A stretch of DNA of 19,234 nucleotides from Anaerolineales bacterium (GCA_022865865.1 JALHTN010000264.1:1-19234), one strand, 5' to 3'. Shown: positions 6,600-15,117, numbered from the stretch's first letter. Notes: generated from the sequence alone by a model not told the origin. Numbers and translations are program-made.

Positions 6600-6697
6600 T
6601 TTTTGAGCAGCAGCTGGAATTTCGCTATCCCAAATTGGGATTTGTACTCACTGAGCAATCTCAATATTGTAGCAGAAAACACGACCCCAAGGAATAG

Positions 6698-6726
6698 TTG
6701 ACAAGCCTCCTGACTGCAGGTATCCT
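6698..6726 (+). promoter_or_regulatory. Promoter of the xseA operon
   Basis: TTGACA (6698-6703) is a perfect -35 box, and TATCCT (6721-6726) follows after exactly 17 bases with four of six -10 matches. The predicted start near 6733 leaves a leader of about 27 bases before the xseA ATG. Confidence 0.7.
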
Positions 6727-6759
6727 CGTATTAATATTCCAATTGAAAAGAGCTCACTG

Positions 6760-7986
6760 ATGATGCAAATGGCGCTGTTCCAACCTTCAACCTGGTCGGT
6801 CACAGACATAACTCGATACTTGCGTGACCTGCTCGAAAGCGAAGAGTACCTGCAAGATTTGTGGGTAGAAGGCGAAGTTTCCAATCTTTCGCGACCCGCT
6901 TCAGGGCACCTGTACTTTACCCTGAAGGACCGCAATGCTGCCCTGCGCTGTGTCATGTGGCGCAACCAGGTCGAAAAGCTTGCCTTCTTGCCTCAAGATG
7001 GAGACGCGATCGAGATACATGGCAGCATAAGCATCTATGAAGCCAGCGGTAATTACCAGCTCTACGGTGATTTGATCCGTCCTGCCGGGGAAGGCGCGCT
7101 CTACCAGGAATTTCTACTTCTGAAAGCCAAGCTCGAGGCAGAAGGATTGTTTGACCCGCAGCGAAAAAGAGCTATCCCGCCATGGCCGCAAACGATCGGG
7201 ATCATCACTTCACCGACCGGGGCAGCCTTACGGGATATGCACGATACCATCCAACGCCGTTACCCACTGGTTAAGCTGGTTCTCGCCCCGACCCAGGTGC
7301 AAGGAGACCAGGCCACAAAGGGGATTCTTTCTGCTCTGGAAGCTCTCAACCATTTGATTAAGCCAGATCTGATTCTGGTGGCTCGCGGAGGTGGTTCGAT
7401 CGAGGATTTGATGGCCTTTAACGATGAGCAGGTTGCTCGCGCCATCGCAGACTCAACAGCACCGGTCATTACCGGCATCGGTCACGAAACGGATTTTACG
7501 ATTGCTGATTTTGCCGCGGACCTGCGTGCTCCGACTCCAACTGCCGCAGCCGAACTCGCCACGCCCAACCAGGTTGACTTGCTAGCATCCCTGCGCGAGC
7601 TCAGCAGAGAGCTAACCAGCTCGACAAAAAGCTACTTGCTGGAAAAACGTGTGGGTCTTGAGAGACAGCATACCCGTTTGCATTTCCGCACCCCCTTAAC
7701 ACAGGTTCGCCGGGACCAACAGCGCCTGGACGAACTCAATCATCGGGCAGGCCAGGCCTTGTTTTATACTGTTGAAATTCACCGTACCCGTCTGGCAGGT
7801 TTAGAACTGCGTATTCATTCCCTCAATCCGCGCGCCATACTTAAGCGTGGTTATTCGATTGTGACTCATCCGGATGGAACTCTGGTAAGCTCCACCAGGC
7901 AAGTACAAACCAACGACGATCTGCAGGTTCAGGTCAGCGATGGTGCTTTCCCAGTTCGGGTGCAGGATACGCAAAAGAAAGAATAA
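6760..7986 (+). CDS. xseA: Exodeoxyribonuclease VII large subunit
   Basis: The catalytic subunit of exonuclease VII, which degrades single-stranded DNA from both ends into oligonucleotides during repair, together with XseB. The N-terminal OB-fold spans about residues 8-110 (WSVTDITRYLRDLLE, LWVEGEVSNLSRPASGHLYFTLKD). The catalytic domain follows with IGIITSPTGAALRDM, the ARGGGSIEDLMAFNDE block and the conserved GIGHETDFTIADFAADLRAPTPTAAAE motif. A helical region and the C-terminal LNPRAILKRGYSIV segment complete the family pattern. At 408 residues it is shorter than the roughly 455 of E. coli, mainly in the coiled-coil part. Two ATG codons in a row and another at codon 4 make the exact start uncertain. 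It begins a tight four-gene operon. Confidence 0.97.
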   Translation: MMQMALFQPSTWSVTDITRYLRDLLESEEYLQDLWVEGEVSNLSRPASGHLYFTLKDRNAALRCVMWRNQVEKLAFLPQDGDAIEIHGSISIYEASGNYQLYGDLIRPAGEGALYQEFLLLKAKLEAEGLFDPQRKRAIPPWPQTIGIITSPTGAALRDMHDTIQRRYPLVKLVLAPTQVQGDQATKGILSALEALNHLIKPDLILVARGGGSIEDLMAFNDEQVARAIADSTAPVITGIGHETDFTIADFAADLRAPTPTAAAELATPNQVDLLASLRELSRELTSSTKSYLLEKRVGLERQHTRLHFRTPLTQVRRDQQRLDELNHRAGQALFYTVEIHRTRLAGLELRIHSLNPRAILKRGYSIVTHPDGTLVSSTRQVQTNDDLQVQVSDGAFPVRVQDTQKKE

Positions 7987-7994
7987 AATCCGTT

Positions 7995-8525
7995 ATGACT
8001 CAATCGATCAATTCATTTATCCGCTGTGATTATTGCCTGGGCATGCTGCCTGCAGGAGAAGTTGAATGTCTTCGCTGCGGAGCGCCTCTGGATGCTGGCA
8101 TTACAGAACACGCTTCACAGGAAATGACCCTCGATGAGTTTGTCCTGGAAACCCACCAAAAGCTGGTCGCTACTGGCACTTCAGCAGCCGAACTGGCTTT
8201 TGGAGTCGGCTGCACGTTGGGAGTAATAGTCGCTGGAATGCTGATGGTGCTCATCTTCCTTGCCTTCACGAAAACTTGGACCATCTTATTCATAATCCTC
8301 TTCATCTTGACATTAATATCTTTTCTGGTGTCATCCTTTCTCGCCACCCGCGCCAGGGAAGCCACCACTCGAAAAACTTATGAGCGGGAGATAAAACCAG
8401 AAATCGATGATTATGCCTCCAGACAAGGTATCAGTTACGATGAGTTCATCGACCAGGCGGCTGTAATCTTGCCAGCCAGTTCACCAATACTCACACTTTC
8501 CGCAAGCCAGGGCCACACAGATTGA
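7995..8525 (+). CDS. Zinc-ribbon membrane protein within the xse operon, function unknown
   Basis: No named family is recognised. The N-terminus is a zinc ribbon with two CxxC pairs (CDYCLGMLPAGEVECLRCG, about residues 10-28). A short acidic and polar linker follows, then two close membrane segments at about residues 68-90 (GVGCTLGVIVAGMLMVLIFLAF) and 95-118 (ILFIILFILTLISFLVSSFL), with only TKTWT between them. The remaining 60 residues are charged and soluble (REATTRKTYEREIKPEIDDYASRQG). Both termini should lie on the same side of the membrane, probably the cytoplasm. It starts eight bases after xseA and ends 18 bases before xseB, so it is co-transcribed with exonuclease VII. Whether that means a functional link is unknown. 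Confidence 0.8.
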   Translation: MTQSINSFIRCDYCLGMLPAGEVECLRCGAPLDAGITEHASQEMTLDEFVLETHQKLVATGTSAAELAFGVGCTLGVIVAGMLMVLIFLAFTKTWTILFIILFILTLISFLVSSFLATRAREATTRKTYEREIKPEIDDYASRQGISYDEFIDQAAVILPASSPILTLSASQGHTD

Positions 8526-8543
8526 TAAATCACGGAGTTGAGC

Positions 8544-8792
8544 ATGAACCCACCCAAACCATCACCAGAAGAATTGGTGCCCGTCGAGCAGCTTTCTTAC
8601 GAGCAGGCCCTCAGCGAATTAGAGGCCATCGTCCTTGATCTCGAATCGGACCAGCATGCATTAGAAGAAGCGCTGGCGATATTCGAACGCGGGCAGGCTC
8701 TCGCCCAGCACTGCTCGCAGCTGCTTGAACAAGCCGAGCTCAAAATACAAGAACTATCCGGCGAAGAGTTATTGGATTTCGATCCATCTTGA
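8544..8792 (+). CDS. xseB: Exodeoxyribonuclease VII small subunit
   Basis: The small helical subunit of exonuclease VII, 82 residues, which coats the coiled coils of XseA to form the active complex. The signature is clear: LSYEQALSELEAIVLDLESDQHALEEALAIFERGQALAQHCSQLLEQAELKIQEL, matching the family pattern FEeAl-eLE-IV-LE-g-l-LEeal-lfe-G. I chose the ATG at 8544, with GGAG six bases upstream. An in-frame TTG at 8538 lies too close to the GGAG. The stop overlaps the next gene's TTG start by four bases. Confidence 0.95.
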   Translation: MNPPKPSPEELVPVEQLSYEQALSELEAIVLDLESDQHALEEALAIFERGQALAQHCSQLLEQAELKIQELSGEELLDFDPS

Positions 8793-9256
8793 ATACTCAA
8801 CCACAAGTGAATCTGATCGGGATATTTTCGAATCCAATCTTGATCGCTGGTTTCGCTTCCTGGGGATTGGCACAGCTGATCAAAGTCCCCTGGAATTATT
8901 TTTCTTCAGGAAGGTGGGATTGGGTTTTGCTCCTGCGAGCTGGAGGCATGCCCAGCTCACATTCCGCACTAGTTGCCAGCGTAGCCCATGCTAGCGGTTT
9001 ATTCGCCGGATTCGCATCCCCCATCTTTGCCCTTGCGCTCACATTGGCAGTGATCGTCATTTACGATGCAACGGGGATTCGCCGGCAGGCTGGTAAGCAC
9101 GCGGAATTCATCAACCGCATCATCAGAGATAGGTTCAAAGGTAAGGCCACCAAGGAACACCAGCTGCGAGAGGTGCTGGGGCATACGCCGCTCGAAGCCC
9201 TGGCAGGAACACTGCTCGGTATCGCTGTTGCCCAGGTGATTTGGTTTCTGTGGTAG
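8789..9256 (+). CDS. DUF212/YuiD-type membrane protein (PAP2-like)
   Basis: A 155-residue integral membrane protein of the family described as divergent PAP2, or acid phosphatase/vanadium haloperoxidase-related. The family hallmark GGMPSSHSALVASVAHASG lies near residues 52-70, with the IYDATGIRRQAGKHAEFINRI block next and the C-terminal LREVLGHTPLEALAGTLLGIAVA. The SxxH and GHTP elements recall the phosphatase active site, but no activity is proved for this family. The start is a TTG overlapping the xseB stop (TTGA), which implies translational coupling. No Shine-Dalgarno is seen, so a later GTG at codon 7 cannot be excluded. It ends the xse operon, 13 bases from the convergent murJ. Confidence 0.88.
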   Translation: MNTQPQVNLIGIFSNPILIAGFASWGLAQLIKVPWNYFSSGRWDWVLLLRAGGMPSSHSALVASVAHASGLFAGFASPIFALALTLAVIVIYDATGIRRQAGKHAEFINRIIRDRFKGKATKEHQLREVLGHTPLEALAGTLLGIAVAQVIWFLW

Positions 9257-9269
9257 TTAAAATTATTTC

Positions 9270-10859
9270 TTAAGCAGAGATTTTTTGCCGCACCAGGTCT
9301 CTCGCTGAACTCAGCAAGTTGCGTGCTTCTTTGACCCCCAGAATCAGGACCATAATTCCATAAACACCGGCACCCAATGCCACCCCAACCACAACCAGCA
9401 GCCAAAGGGGTTGGTGGAGTGCCTGGTTGATCCATGCCACCAGCACTATCGCCATGATAAACACCGCCAAGGCAGCCTTTCCAAATACGATCAGGATTCT
9501 GCGTCCTTCGAGGCCGTGCAGACGCCTGCTCATGATGTAAAGCAGCACGATCATCTCCAGCGTTGTCGCCAGCGAATTTGCCAGTGCCAAGCCTCCGTGC
9601 GGCATCCAATCCAGGCTGGTAAACAGATCCACGAACAGTAAGGAAAAGATGATATTCAAACTCATCGCTGCGATACCGATCAGGACCGGCGTCTTGGTAT
9701 CATGCATGGCGTAAAATGCGCGCACCATGATCTCAACTAGCGAATGTCCTACCAACCCAACCGCGAACCAGAGCAGCGCCCAGGCAACCAGCTCGGTTGA
9801 CCTGGCAGTAAATTCTCCTCGTTGGTAGATCAATTCAACCAGTGGTTGGCGCAGGATAATCAGCCCCACTGCAGCTGGTAAGGAAAGCAGCAGCACGCTG
9901 CGCAGGCTGGATGCCAGGGAAGAGCGCATTTCGTTGAGTTTATTTTGCGCAAATTGAGCCGAGAAGGTCGGCAGGGCCGCAATGGCGATCGACTGGGCGA
10001 TGAGGGCCTGCGGCATCAGCATCAATGTAAAGGCAAAATATACGCCAGTAACGCTGCCCTGGGATATACCTGTCGCCAGCCTGATTGTGATCCAGAAATT
10101 CAGCTGCACGAATGCCAGCCCCAGCAGGCGGGGAACCATCAGCCGTCCGACCTCCCGCACCGCTGGCAGTTTCAGACCCAGGATTGGAAAATACTGACCT
10201 CCAAGACGCAGCAGGGCTGGCAGCTGGATCAACAGGTACAAAGCTGATCCCAGCAGCACCCCCCACGCCAATCCGAAAATACCCAGGCTGGGGGACAGCA
10301 CAAGGACCCCAAATATCATCCCCAATTGATACATCATTGGGGCCAGCGCAGGCAGGAAGAAAATTTGTTTTGAATTAAGAATACCGATCGCCAACCCGCT
10401 CAAACCAAAAAGCACCGCCGACGGCAGCATCAGGCGCATCAAATCAACCGCCAGCTGCTCTTGCGCAGGATTGGCAGCAAACCCGGGTGCCAGAATGTAC
10501 CGCACGATTAATGGTGCCAGGATGGCAGCCAGCAACGCCGTTAGAGTTAATATCAGCAGGATCAGATTGGTAATCGCTGAGGCTAACTTCCAGGCTCCCC
10601 GGTCATCATCCTTTACCAACAAACTGGTGAATGTGGGAATAAATGCCGATGCCAGCGCGCCGCCAGCTACCAGGGTGAACAGTGTTTCGGAAACCCGGTT
10701 GGCCGCGATAAACGCATCCATTTCCCCACTGGTGCCAAAGGCATTCAGCACTATCACTTGACGGGCGAGTCCGACGATGTTATTTAAGGCAAATGCAGCC
10801 ATCACCAGCCCGGCTGCCCGCGCGATCTGGCGATTAGCAGTTCCTTGCGAAGTATCCAC
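9270..10859 (-). CDS. murJ: Lipid II flippase MurJ
   Basis: A MurJ/MviN member of the MOP superfamily, 529 residues and about 14 membrane segments, which moves lipid-linked peptidoglycan precursor across the cytoplasmic membrane. Typical family stretches are FALNNIVGLARQVIVLNAFGTSGEMDAFIAANRVSE at the N-terminus, GGALASAFIPTFTS, and ALPTFSAQFAQNKLNEMRSSLASSLRSVLLLSLPAAVGLIILRQPLVELIYQRGEF in the middle. The region around VEIMVRAFYAMHDTKTPV also matches. The start is a GTG at 10859. There is no Shine-Dalgarno, but a TATAAT box lies at 10868-10873, so the transcript may be leaderless. An O-antigen flippase is less likely because of the MviN-specific N-terminus. It is a single gene here, convergent with the xse operon. 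Confidence 0.94.
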   Translation of the reverse strand: MDTSQGTANRQIARAAGLVMAAFALNNIVGLARQVIVLNAFGTSGEMDAFIAANRVSETLFTLVAGGALASAFIPTFTSLLVKDDDRGAWKLASAITNLILLILTLTALLAAILAPLIVRYILAPGFAANPAQEQLAVDLMRLMLPSAVLFGLSGLAIGILNSKQIFFLPALAPMMYQLGMIFGVLVLSPSLGIFGLAWGVLLGSALYLLIQLPALLRLGGQYFPILGLKLPAVREVGRLMVPRLLGLAFVQLNFWITIRLATGISQGSVTGVYFAFTLMLMPQALIAQSIAIAALPTFSAQFAQNKLNEMRSSLASSLRSVLLLSLPAAVGLIILRQPLVELIYQRGEFTARSTELVAWALLWFAVGLVGHSLVEIMVRAFYAMHDTKTPVLIGIAAMSLNIIFSLLFVDLFTSLDWMPHGGLALANSLATTLEMIVLLYIMSRRLHGLEGRRILIVFGKAALAVFIMAIVLVAWINQALHQPLWLLVVVGVALGAGVYGIMVLILGVKEARNLLSSARDLVRQKISA

Positions 10860-10867
10860 TGAGAAAG

Positions 10868-10873
10868 ATTATA
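10868..10873 (-). promoter_or_regulatory. murJ: TATAAT box next to the murJ start
   Basis: A perfect TATAAT on the minus strand ends eight bases before the murJ GTG. No good -35 box is found 16 to 18 bases further up. If used, transcription would begin at or next to the start codon. Confidence 0.4.
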
Positions 10874-10995
10874 TCAATGCCCTACCCAATTTGGTGCTGA
10901 GAAAACCAACCCGCTGATGGTCCTAATCATTTACCCCTTATGCTTGCATAACAATTTGGTCGAGCGACGATCACCAAATCACAGGAGCGCTATCC

Positions 10996-11316
10996 ATGGA
11001 AAAAGAATATATCCTCGCATTAATCACCGCACCCAGCATGGAATCTGGAGACATGATCGCAAAAACTCTCCTGGAGAAAAAACTGGTTGCCTGTGTGAAT
11101 CTTGTGACCCCAGTGATGTCACTTTTTTCCTGGCAAGGTGAAATCGATCGGGATGAAGAAGTTCTATTGATCATCAAGAGCCGCGCGGATTTATTCGAGA
11201 GCGATTTGATCCCCGCAGTAGAGGCTGTACACCCTTATGATGTGCCCGAGATCATCGCCCAACCGATTATGATGGGTTCTGCTAAATATTTGAACTGGAT
11301 CACCCTGCAGAAATAA
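10996..11316 (+). CDS. cutA: Divalent-cation tolerance protein CutA
   Basis: A 106-residue CutA1 protein, a small trimeric protein of PII-like fold linked to divalent metal tolerance whose biochemical job is still unclear. Family features are ITAPSMESGDMIAKTLLEKKLVACVNLV at the N-terminus, SLFSWQGEIDRDEEVLLIIKSR in the middle, and the strongly conserved VHPYDVPEIIAQPI near residues 79-92. The ATG has AGGAG eight bases upstream. It stands alone between divergent murJ and the convergent exporter genes. After the stop, GATCACCCT (11298-11306) and AGGGTGATC (11345-11353) form a wide 9-bp inverted repeat with no T run, at best a weak end signal. Confidence 0.95.
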   Translation: MEKEYILALITAPSMESGDMIAKTLLEKKLVACVNLVTPVMSLFSWQGEIDRDEEVLLIIKSRADLFESDLIPAVEAVHPYDVPEIIAQPIMMGSAKYLNWITLQK

Positions 11317-11397
11317 CCCAGGGATTTGAGTGACCATGAACTTAAGGGTGATCAGGTAGTAATCTGCCCAAACTGCACGCCCACACCAGCTCCAACA

Positions 11398-12624
11398 TTA
11401 TTCATAGCGTAAAGCTTCTACAGGCTCCAGGCTGGCAGCCCGGTTGGCAGGATAGATTCCGAAAAACAATCCCACAGCGGTTGAGAACAGCGTTGCCAGC
11501 AAAATGGTATCGATCCCGATCGCCGGCACGATCGGTGTATCACTGGCCGCGGCAATCCGACCAACAACTAGAGAAATTGCCCACCCTAGGGCAATGCCGA
11601 TCAAGCCCCCAATTAAACTTAATACAGAAGCCTCGGTCAAAAATTGGACCAATATATCCGTTTTCCGTGCTCCCAGCGCTTTACGCAGGCCGATCTCTTT
11701 GGTGCGTTCGGTGACAGACACCAGCATGATGTTCATGATCCCGATGCCGCCCACCAGCAGCGAGATGGCTGCGATTCCGCCGAGAAAGATCGTCAAGACC
11801 CCGGTGATGGTTTCAGCCGTGGCCAAGAAATCCTGTTGGGTAAGGATGGTGAAATCATCTGCCCCGATATCTGTCCGATGGCGGCTGCGCAGGATTTGAG
11901 CGATTTCTTGACTGGCACCAGGTACCGCGTCTGAACTGGCTGCCTGCACCATCAACATATCCACCCGATCTGATTTCGAACGGCGCAGCAAGCGCGTTTG
12001 AGCTGTGGTTATCGGCACCAAGACAAGGTCGTCCTCATTATTAAAAGTAGACCCGCCTCGCTCCTCGAGAATACCGATCACCCGGAAAGGCTGTCCTTCA
12101 ATACGCACGGTTTCGCCCACCAGCCCAGAGCTGCGCCCGAAGAGCTTATCAGCGGTATCAATACCCAACAGAGCAACCGAGGCTCTGCCCAAAATATGGC
12201 CTTGGTCGATATACTCCCCTTCGGTCACCGTTCGATTTCGAACTTCCTTGAAATCTGGGGTTATCCCTTGAATAACTGTATTCGCGGTTTCCCCGGCAAA
12301 GGATACCGCCACCTGTCCCTGCAGGACAGGTGCTACAGCAGCCACTGAAGGTGCTTGAAAGGGGTCACCAATCGCTTCCGCATCCCCAAATGTAATTGGT
12401 TTTGGGTTGCGGACTTCTTCTGAACCACCGCTAAAAACAAATACCAGGTTCGTACCAATTCCCGAAATCGAGCCTGTGATCGTGTTCTCGGCGCCCCGTC
12501 CGATCGAGATCATGGCAATCACGGCTGCCACGCCGATAACGATCCCCAATACCGTTAAGCCAGAACGCATCTTGTTGGCCGATAAGCTCTCCAATGCTTC
12601 CCAAAAAGATTGCAAAAAATTCAT
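11398..12624 (-). CDS. MacB-type ABC exporter permease (FtsX domain)
   Basis: A 408-residue permease of the MacB/YknZ type. The N-terminal segment includes [38 protein letters not shown] (first membrane helix about residues 20-42). A large extracytoplasmic MacB_PCD domain follows (about 45-270). The C-terminal FtsX domain has three helices around [57 protein letters not shown] and [23 protein letters not shown]. The ATG overlaps the ATPase stop (ATGA), with GGAGG inside the ATPase gene, so the two are coupled. Family members move peptides, lipoproteins or antibiotics, or act as mechanotransmitters. The cargo is not readable. No MacA-type adaptor is next to it in this window. Confidence 0.93.
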   Translation of the reverse strand: MNFLQSFWEALESLSANKMRSGLTVLGIVIGVAAVIAMISIGRGAENTITGSISGIGTNLVFVFSGGSEEVRNPKPITFGDAEAIGDPFQAPSVAAVAPVLQGQVAVSFAGETANTVIQGITPDFKEVRNRTVTEGEYIDQGHILGRASVALLGIDTADKLFGRSSGLVGETVRIEGQPFRVIGILEERGGSTFNNEDDLVLVPITTAQTRLLRRSKSDRVDMLMVQAASSDAVPGASQEIAQILRSRHRTDIGADDFTILTQQDFLATAETITGVLTIFLGGIAAISLLVGGIGIMNIMLVSVTERTKEIGLRKALGARKTDILVQFLTEASVLSLIGGLIGIALGWAISLVVGRIAAASDTPIVPAIGIDTILLATLFSTAVGLFFGIYPANRAASLEPVEALRYE

Positions 12625-13304
12625 TTACCTTCCTCCACAACAACACCATCCCTGATCATGATCACTCGCTGGGTTTTCTCAGCGATTTCTGGATCGTGGG
12701 TGACAATCACTAAAGTAGTATCATTTTCCTCGTTGAGGTTGATTAAGATCTGCATGATCTCTTCCCCAGATTTGGTATCCAAATTACCAGTCGGCTCGTC
12801 TGCCAGGATGATCGCCGGATCGTTGACTAGAGCCCTGGCGATCGCCACCCGCTGCTGCTGCCCTCCCGAAAGTTCGTTCGGTCGGTGGCGAATGCGGTCC
12901 CCTAAGCCAACTGCTTCCAGTGCTTCCCTGGCTCGATCGCGGCGTCGGCTCGCCGTTCGCGAATAGCGCATTGGCAATTCAACATTTGCCAGGGCTGATG
13001 CCCGGGGGAGCAGGTTGAAGGTTTGGAAGACAAAACCAACCTTCCGGTTGCGAATCGAGGCCAGCTGGTCATCATCTAGATCCGATACTTGCTCACCATC
13101 AAGGATATATTCTCCAGAAGTGGGTCGATCCAGACAACCAATGATATTCATCAAGGTCGACTTCCCTGAACCAGATGGTCCCATAATAGAAACGATTTCA
13201 CCGCGTTCGATTTGCACAGAGAGACCACGCAAGGCATGCACTTCCACCTCACCCATTTGGTAGATCTTCGTCAGGTCTACCGCTTCAATGACCAAATCAC
13301 TCAT
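12621..13304 (-). CDS. MacB/LolD-type ABC exporter ATP-binding protein
   Basis: The cytoplasmic ATPase partner of the following permease, 227 residues as usual for LolD/YknY/MacB nucleotide-binding proteins. Walker A is GPSGSGKST (about residues 41-49), the Q-loop [21 protein letters not shown], the signature [16 protein letters not shown], Walker [13 protein letters not shown] and the switch histidine in [10 protein letters not shown]. The [37 protein letters not shown] stretch is typical of the family. AGGAGG lies five bases above the ATG. It is the first gene of a two-gene operon divergent from the GltD-like gene. Confidence 0.95.
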   Translation of the reverse strand: MSDLVIEAVDLTKIYQMGEVEVHALRGLSVQIERGEIVSIMGPSGSGKSTLMNIIGCLDRPTSGEYILDGEQVSDLDDDQLASIRNRKVGFVFQTFNLLPRASALANVELPMRYSRTASRRRDRAREALEAVGLGDRIRHRPNELSGGQQQRVAIARALVNDPAIILADEPTGNLDTKSGEEIMQILINLNEENDTTLVIVTHDPEIAEKTQRVIMIRDGVVVEEGK

Positions 13305-13618
13305 TATTGCCTCCTGTGATCGCCTTGAGATAGGTCTAGAACTGTGGCAAATTCCTTTGCCAGTTGGCGTACTTCATCCATGAAAAGCACACCAGGACAT
13401 CTTATTTTATCTGATCTTTGAGACCCGGATTAAGATGAAAGGAATCTTCACCATTTTCTCATCAGATCCCATCAAACATGGCTCAAAAATTGGGACCGAC
13501 CCACTCTGTTTGTGACAATCGTCACGGAAAACCATGACATCCGCGACTGAAACTTAACCAGTATTGTCGATATTATCTGTATTAGTATTTGAAGGGGATT
13601 TTTTTATTGGAGGTAAGG
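13305..13618. other. 314-base divergent intergenic region
   Basis: This stretch separates the exporter operon (minus) from the GltD-like gene (plus). It holds a stem GGCAAA/TTTGCC with loop TTCC, flanked by AACT/AGTT (13340-13365), a CRP-like palindrome (13511-13526) and a possible -10 (TATTAT, 13571-13576) for the plus-strand gene. I see no open frame or RNA gene in it. Confidence 0.5.
13511..13526 (+). promoter_or_regulatory. CRP/FNR-like operator candidate
   Basis: TGTGA-CAATCG-TCACG matches the CRP pattern TGTGA-N6-TCACA at nine of ten bases. The inverted repeat GTGAC/GTCAC is perfect. It is centred about 62 to 65 bases above a start predicted from TATTAT at 13571-13576, a usual class I activator distance. 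The regulator is unknown. Confidence 0.4.
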
Positions 13619-15058
13619 ATGCCAGCCATAGCCAGTGAATTTCTCGCCATCGATCGCAAGCAGCGTGCCCGCACTCCTTCACTGGAGGTTGAAACCCGCC
13701 CAGTAGCAGATCGAGTTTGTGATTTTGAAGACGTCGTCATCCCCATGACCCCAGAGCAAGCCCAGATGGAAGCTGCCCGCTGCGTTCATTGCCCCGATCC
13801 AGCCCCATGTGTGGAAGCTTGCCCGGCTCACAACGACATCCCCTCAGCGATGTGGTTGATCGAACAAGGCGAATTCCTGGAAGCCGCCAAATTGTACCGC
13901 CAGACCAGCTCAATGCCAGAGGTATGCGGACGGGTTTGCCCACAGGAGCAGCTTTGCCAGGGATCTTGCACCCACCTCAAATCATTCGAGCCCGTAATGA
14001 CCGGTCCCTTAGAAGCCTTTGTCTGCGATTACGAACGACAAACCACCGGAGTTGAAGTCACGGTTGGTGAACCGAGCGGAAAAAAAGTGGCCATCGTTGG
14101 TGCTGGACCCGCTGGATTATCTTGTGCCGAACAGCTCATTAAAAATGGTCATGCGGTAACCATTTTCGATTCTAAACCTGCTCCCGGGGGTTTGTTAACT
14201 TATGGTATTCCGAACTTCAAGCTGCCGAAAGAGCTTGTATTCTGCCGCTGGAATGACCTGGAACACGCGGGAGTCGAATTCGTACCAGAAACTTATATTG
14301 GCAAAGATAAATCACTTGATGATCTCTTGTCAGATGGCTACCAGGCAGCCTTCGTTGGGGTTGGGGTCGGTGTCGATGCACCCATGGAAGTCCCTGGTGA
14401 GGATCTGCCAGGGGTCATGCAGGCCACAGAATTCTTGATCCGCTGCAGCCTTGATAATGAAGAGCTGCTCCCCCATGAAATGCGGGGACGCCCATCTGTA
14501 GGTGAAAAAGTCGTGGTTATTGGTGGTGGCGATACAGCTTCCGATTGTTTGCGATCAGCCCTGCGCTTAGGTGCACAGGAAATCACATGCCTCTACCGCA
14601 GGACAGAAAATGAAATGCCTGGTGGGCTTCACGACCGTGAGATGGCTCGCGAAGAAGGAGCCGAATACGAGTTCCTCACCCAGCCAATCCAGTTTATCGC
14701 CGGTGAAGATGGACATCTGGCCAAGGTCGAATGCCTGAAGATGGAGTTGGGCGAGCCAGACAAATCTGGACGCCGTCGACCTGTTCCCATCGAAGGATCA
14801 AACTTCATTGTCGAAGCAGACACTGCTGTATTAGCCTTGGGATATTGGCCAGATCCGATCCTCGGCGAGACCACCCCAGACCTTGAAACCCACAAGTGGG
14901 GGTTGATCGTCGCAGATTCGGAGAGCGGTGCCACCACTCGTCCGGGTGTTTTCGCAGGCGGCGATGGTGTGACTGGACCCGACCTGGTTGTTACCGCAAT
15001 GGTCTCCGGACGCAAAGCAGCCAAGGCCATCGATGAGTACCTTGCTGGGTTAAATTGA
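13619..15058 (+). CDS. GltD-type NAD(P)H-dependent oxidoreductase (glutamate synthase small-subunit family)
   Basis: A 479-residue iron-sulfur flavoprotein like the small subunit of glutamate synthase, which feeds NADPH electrons to a partner. The N-terminus has two four-Cys groups, C55-x2-C58-x5-C64-x3-C68 and C103-x3-C107-x5-C113-x3-C117, for [4Fe-4S] clusters. The FAD site is VAIVGAGPAGLSCAEQL (from about 157), with GGLLTYGIPNFKLPK behind it. The NAD(P)H site is VVVIGGGDTASDCLRSALRLGA (about 303). The second FAD motif is GVFAGGDGVTGPDLVVTAMVSGRKAA near the end. I chose the ATG at 13619, with GGAGGT just upstream; a TTG at 13589 would bury that signal. No GltB lies next to it, so it may be an NfnB-like, SudA-like or other partnerless member. 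A CRP-like site precedes it and a strong terminator follows. Confidence 0.9.
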   Translation: MPAIASEFLAIDRKQRARTPSLEVETRPVADRVCDFEDVVIPMTPEQAQMEAARCVHCPDPAPCVEACPAHNDIPSAMWLIEQGEFLEAAKLYRQTSSMPEVCGRVCPQEQLCQGSCTHLKSFEPVMTGPLEAFVCDYERQTTGVEVTVGEPSGKKVAIVGAGPAGLSCAEQLIKNGHAVTIFDSKPAPGGLLTYGIPNFKLPKELVFCRWNDLEHAGVEFVPETYIGKDKSLDDLLSDGYQAAFVGVGVGVDAPMEVPGEDLPGVMQATEFLIRCSLDNEELLPHEMRGRPSVGEKVVVIGGGDTASDCLRSALRLGAQEITCLYRRTENEMPGGLHDREMAREEGAEYEFLTQPIQFIAGEDGHLAKVECLKMELGEPDKSGRRRPVPIEGSNFIVEADTAVLALGYWPDPILGETTPDLETHKWGLIVADSESGATTRPGVFAGGDGVTGPDLVVTAMVSGRKAAKAIDEYLAGLN

Positions 15059-15099
15059 ACCAATCATTTGGCTAAAAACCAGCCTCAAAATAATTAATA

Positions 15100-15117
15100 C
15101 CGGGCAATTCCGCCCGG
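15100..15117 (+). repeat. Small GC-rich hairpin after the GltD-like gene
   Basis: CCGGGC pairs with GCCCGG around AATTCC, 41 bases after the stop codon. It has no T run of its own and stands just before a TATAAT box and the main terminator. Confidence 0.5.

Noticed and set aside
8030..8368. Open frame opposite the zinc-ribbon membrane protein
   Set aside because: A shadow of the real gene: no ribosome site, low-complexity content, and it breaks the operon.
13340..13365. GGCAAA/TTTGCC hairpin as a terminator or attenuator
   Set aside because: No T run on either side and no transcript end expected there. Kept only as a possible operator within the intergenic note.
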